Shown here: positions 24,728 to 26,849 of the stretch, in pieces
How positions within the stretch are numbered: position 1 is the stretch's first letter
How the letters are laid out: every line of letters begins with the position of its first letter
Source of the DNA: JAVVTR01 sp036653535
GTDB taxonomy: Bacteria > Bacteroidota > Bacteroidia > Bacteroidales > P3
Length of the DNA stretch: 26,849 bases
Reading direction: 5' to 3'
Assembly: GCA_036653535.1 (NCBI GenBank)
Contig: JAVVTR010000026.1
Location: forward strand, 1-26,849
The notes under the pieces: model-generated
Database searches by the model: none
What the model was told of the DNA's origin: nothing
Seen by the model: only the letters and a program-made list of their open reading frames with translations
Program-made: the position numbers and the translations under genes

Positions 24728-26200
24728 ATGACCCCTATTTTAATAAGCATTGTATTTTTGGCTTATACTTTTTTACTTTTTTTAATTACATTTATTACTT
24801 CTCGAAAAGCGAATAACGATACTTTTTATAGAGGGAACCGCCGTTCGCCTTGGATGGTGGTGGCCTATGGTATGGTAGGAGCGTCGCTGTCGGGGGTTAC
24901 TTTTATGTCGGTTCCGGGAAATGTATTAAAAGAAAATTTTTATTATATTCCCATGGTCTTAGGTTTTATAGCTGGGTATATGGTGGTGGCGACGGTGCTT
25001 TTGCCTATTTATTACAAATTGAATTTAACTTCTATATATAGTTATTTAGATCAACGTTTTGGAATAGCATCCTATAAATCCGGTGCTGTTTTCTTTTTGA
25101 TATCTCGTAGTTTAGGGGCCGCTTTACGAATGTTTTTGGTGGTAAGTGTATTGCATGAATTTGTATTTAAAACTATGGGCATTTCTTTTTGGATGGCTGC
25201 TATGATTTTTATATTGCTAATATTAGGCTATACGCTCAAGGGGGGAATTCGAACTATTGTATGGACGGATACCCTACAAACAACGTTTATGCTTTTGGCT
25301 GTATTTCTTTCTATAGCTTGTATTTGTCATGATTTAGATTGGAGTTTTGGGCAAATGTTGCAGCATGTTAAGGATAGTCCTTTTGCCAAAGTAATAGATG
25401 CCAATCCAATGCACCCGCGATTTTTTTTAAAACAATTTATTAGTGGATTGTTTGTAACCATTACCATGACGGGTTTGGATCAAGATATGATGCAAAAGAA
25501 TTTAAGTTGTAAAAATTTAAAAGATGCTCAAAAAAACATGTTTACCTTTAGTGGAATTTTATTGGTTATGAATATGTTTTTTCTTTTGTTGGGAGCCATA
25601 TTAGGATTATACGCACAGCAAAAAGGAATAAACTGTGTAGATACCGACCAATTATTTCCTACGGTAGCCATTCGTTATTTACCACCATTAGCGGGTTTTA
25701 CTTTTGTAATAGGTGTTTTATCGGCAGCCTACTCCAGTGCCGATGGGGCTCTCACTGCTTTGACTACCAGTTTTACTATTGATATTTTAGGCGTTCAAAA
25801 AAAAGGATATTCGGAAAGAAAAATTAAGAAAATAAGATATAGTGTGCATTGGAGTATGGCTGTGTTTTTCTTTCTACTTATTATTCTTTTTAATATGATT
25901 AAAAACGATTCTATTATTAATATGGTTTATGATATAGCTTCCTATACTTATGGTCCGTTATTAGGCCTTTTCTTTGTTGGAATTTATACTTCTTGGAAGG
26001 TTAGAGATCGTTGGACCCCATTTATTGTATTATTGTCGCCTCTACTTAGTTATATTTTAGTTTGGGGGTGTAAATTTTTATTTCACTATCAGTTTGGCTT
26101 TGAAATTTTGCTATTAAACGGTTTAATCACGGTTTTGGGCCTTTATTTATGCAGAGTGCGTTCGCTTAATTATCATTTAAAGCTTCCTTCTGAAAATTAA
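24728..26200 (+). CDS. Sodium:solute symporter (SSS family)
   Basis: A 490-residue inner-membrane protein with about 13 hydrophobic helices. SSS features include NDTFYRGNRRSPW after the first helix, GAMV-like AYGMVGASLSGVTFMSVPG, the GGIRTIVWTDTLQTTFML segment, and the sodium-site region AAYSSADGALTALTTSFTIDI. Such proteins move sugars, sialic acid, amino acids or vitamins together with sodium; the substrate is not deducible here. It follows the lipoprotein gene by 11 bp. Its stop codon lies within a 22-bp perfect palindrome. Confidence 0.92.
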   Translation: MTPILISIVFLAYTFLLFLITFITSRKANNDTFYRGNRRSPWMVVAYGMVGASLSGVTFMSVPGNVLKENFYYIPMVLGFIAGYMVVATVLLPIYYKLNLTSIYSYLDQRFGIASYKSGAVFFLISRSLGAALRMFLVVSVLHEFVFKTMGISFWMAAMIFILLILGYTLKGGIRTIVWTDTLQTTFMLLAVFLSIACICHDLDWSFGQMLQHVKDSPFAKVIDANPMHPRFFLKQFISGLFVTITMTGLDQDMMQKNLSCKNLKDAQKNMFTFSGILLVMNMFFLLLGAILGLYAQQKGINCVDTDQLFPTVAIRYLPPLAGFTFVIGVLSAAYSSADGALTALTTSFTIDILGVQKKGYSERKIKKIRYSVHWSMAVFFFLLIILFNMIKNDSIINMVYDIASYTYGPLLGLFFVGIYTSWKVRDRWTPFIVLLSPLLSYILVWGCKFLFHYQFGFEILLLNGLITVLGLYLCRVRSLNYHLKLPSEN

Positions 26201-26209
26201 TTTTCAGAA
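26188..26209. repeat. 22-bp perfect palindrome over the symporter stop codon
   Basis: The palindrome is centred on AATT (26198) and its arms include TTCTGAAAA/TTTTCAGAA. A small hairpin GAATAT-CTA-ATATTC (26207-26221) follows. It could slow or end transcription, but it lacks a T-run and is AT-rich, so a terminator is not proven. Confidence 0.5.
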
Positions 26210-26345
26210 TATCTAATATTCTTGTGTGGGGGAATAGACCGGGTGCAAAGCCTGTCAGAGTTTGAATTGTAGAATATTTTAAAAAAAAATAATTTTTTTT
26301 AGGTTATTATCTGTTTGACTTACACCCCCATATATTATGTTGATT

Positions 26346-26404
26346 AAAAAAAACAAAAAAAAACAAAAAAATGTTTGGCATAATAAAAAAATGTTGTACT
26401 TTTG
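26346..26404 (+). promoter_or_regulatory. 23S rRNA promoter with A-tract upstream element
   Basis: TTTG (26374-26377), a 19-bp spacer and TACTTTTG (26397-26404) are a perfect Bacteroidetes -33/-7 pair. It is preceded by phased A-tracts (26346-26371) like an UP element of strong rRNA promoters. Transcription would start near 26411, about 200 nt before mature 23S. Confidence 0.8.
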
Positions 26405-26538
26405 CAGTCCGTTTTGAAAGAAAAATGGCAAGTTCAGTAAAAAAATGAGATAATAATAAGGAATAAATTCTTATTATCTGCATATTTTTCACCTAAGAAA
26501 AATTCCGAGAGGGATAGATTGGAAGGTGGAGAAACAGA

Positions 26539-26608
26539 GTTCATTGACATATTGGTAAGAAAGTGTAACAAGAGCAAAAAAATATAGTTATTACGTAGTC
26601 GTAATAAC
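26539..26608 (+). promoter_or_regulatory. rRNA leader: boxA-like element and 5' hairpin
   Basis: GTTCATTGACA (26539-26549) resembles the boxA antitermination sequence of rRNA leaders and spacers in this group. A perfect 9-bp hairpin GTTATTACG-TAGT-CGTAATAAC (26587-26608) lies just before the 23S start and may take part in processing. Function is inferred from position and similarity. Confidence 0.45.
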
Positions 26609-26612
26609 GAGT

Positions 26613-26849
<237 letters not shown>

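Larger units (their letters stand above)
26201..26612. other. Spacer and leader upstream of 23S rRNA
   Basis: These 412 bases contain no protein ORF of note, no tRNA and no 16S sequence. Bases 26210-26345 show a G-rich patch, an A8/T8 tract (26281-26300) and nothing I can identify. From 26346 come A-tracts resembling an UP element, a consensus promoter, an rRNA-type leader with a boxA-like sequence and a hairpin, listed separately. Confidence 0.7.

Noticed and set aside
26225..26262. GGGGAATAGACCGGGTGCAA patch resembling parts of cobalamin or TPP riboswitch cores
   Set aside because: The rest of either riboswitch (B12 box, CTGAGA element, flanking helices) is missing, and the next gene is rRNA.

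Overview
The window is AT-rich DNA from a member of Bacteroidota, most likely class Bacteroidia and near Porphyromonadaceae-type organisms. Four things point there. Two very large secreted proteins end in type IX secretion (T9SS) sorting domains. Several promoters fit the Bacteroidetes consensus (TTTG, 19-21 bp, TAnnTTTG). Shine-Dalgarno sites are weak or absent. The gene set (TPR/LuxR membrane regulator, BadF-type sugar kinase, Bacteroidia-style Pst/PhoBR cluster) is typical of the group. Genus and species cannot be fixed from the sequence alone.

Layout. Bases 1-75 look like the 3' end (domain V strand and domain VI) of a group II intron entering from the left. Next comes a 1428-residue modular leucine-rich-repeat T9SS cargo (358-4644, +), a very long inverted-repeat terminator, and a membrane-anchored TPR/LuxR-type regulator (4909-6783, +). 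A gene-poor stretch (6784-7475) holds a 16-bp direct repeat, a strong terminator and two very small minus-strand ORFs, one with a membrane segment. An 1812-residue adhesin-like T9SS cargo lies on the minus strand (7476-12914). A 407-bp divergent control region follows. The phosphate cluster pstS-pstC-pstA-pstB-phoU-phoB-phoR then runs from 13322 to 20398. After it come a 20-copy TGAT microsatellite in the leader of a BadF/N-acetylglucosamine-kinase-like gene, a secreted FKBP-type prolyl isomerase, and convergent recR. A lipoprotein of the M3/M2 metallopeptidase type has lost the first histidine of HExxH; it appears co-transcribed with a sodium:solute symporter. The window ends inside the 5' part of a 23S rRNA gene.

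How the genes work together. The Pst transporter, PhoU and the PhoB/PhoR two-component system form one phosphate uptake and sensing unit. Motifs of the form TTWACAATA, in places repeated at 11-bp spacing, occur before pstS, phoU and phoR and are candidate PhoB sites, giving autoregulation. The two giant proteins are probably exported through the outer membrane by T9SS machinery encoded elsewhere. The metallopeptidase-like lipoprotein and the symporter form a two-gene operon whose substrate cannot be read from sequence.

Most unusual points: (i) the 23S rRNA gene has its own perfect Bacteroidetes promoter about 200 bp upstream and a protein gene before that, so no 16S or tRNA is directly upstream; (ii) the YExxH metallopeptidase; (iii) the 80-bp TGAT repeat downstream of a consensus promoter; (iv) the 11-bp-phased repeats in the pst control regions; (v) the group II intron end at the left edge. 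No CRISPR array, tRNA gene, transposase or recognisable phage gene was seen.
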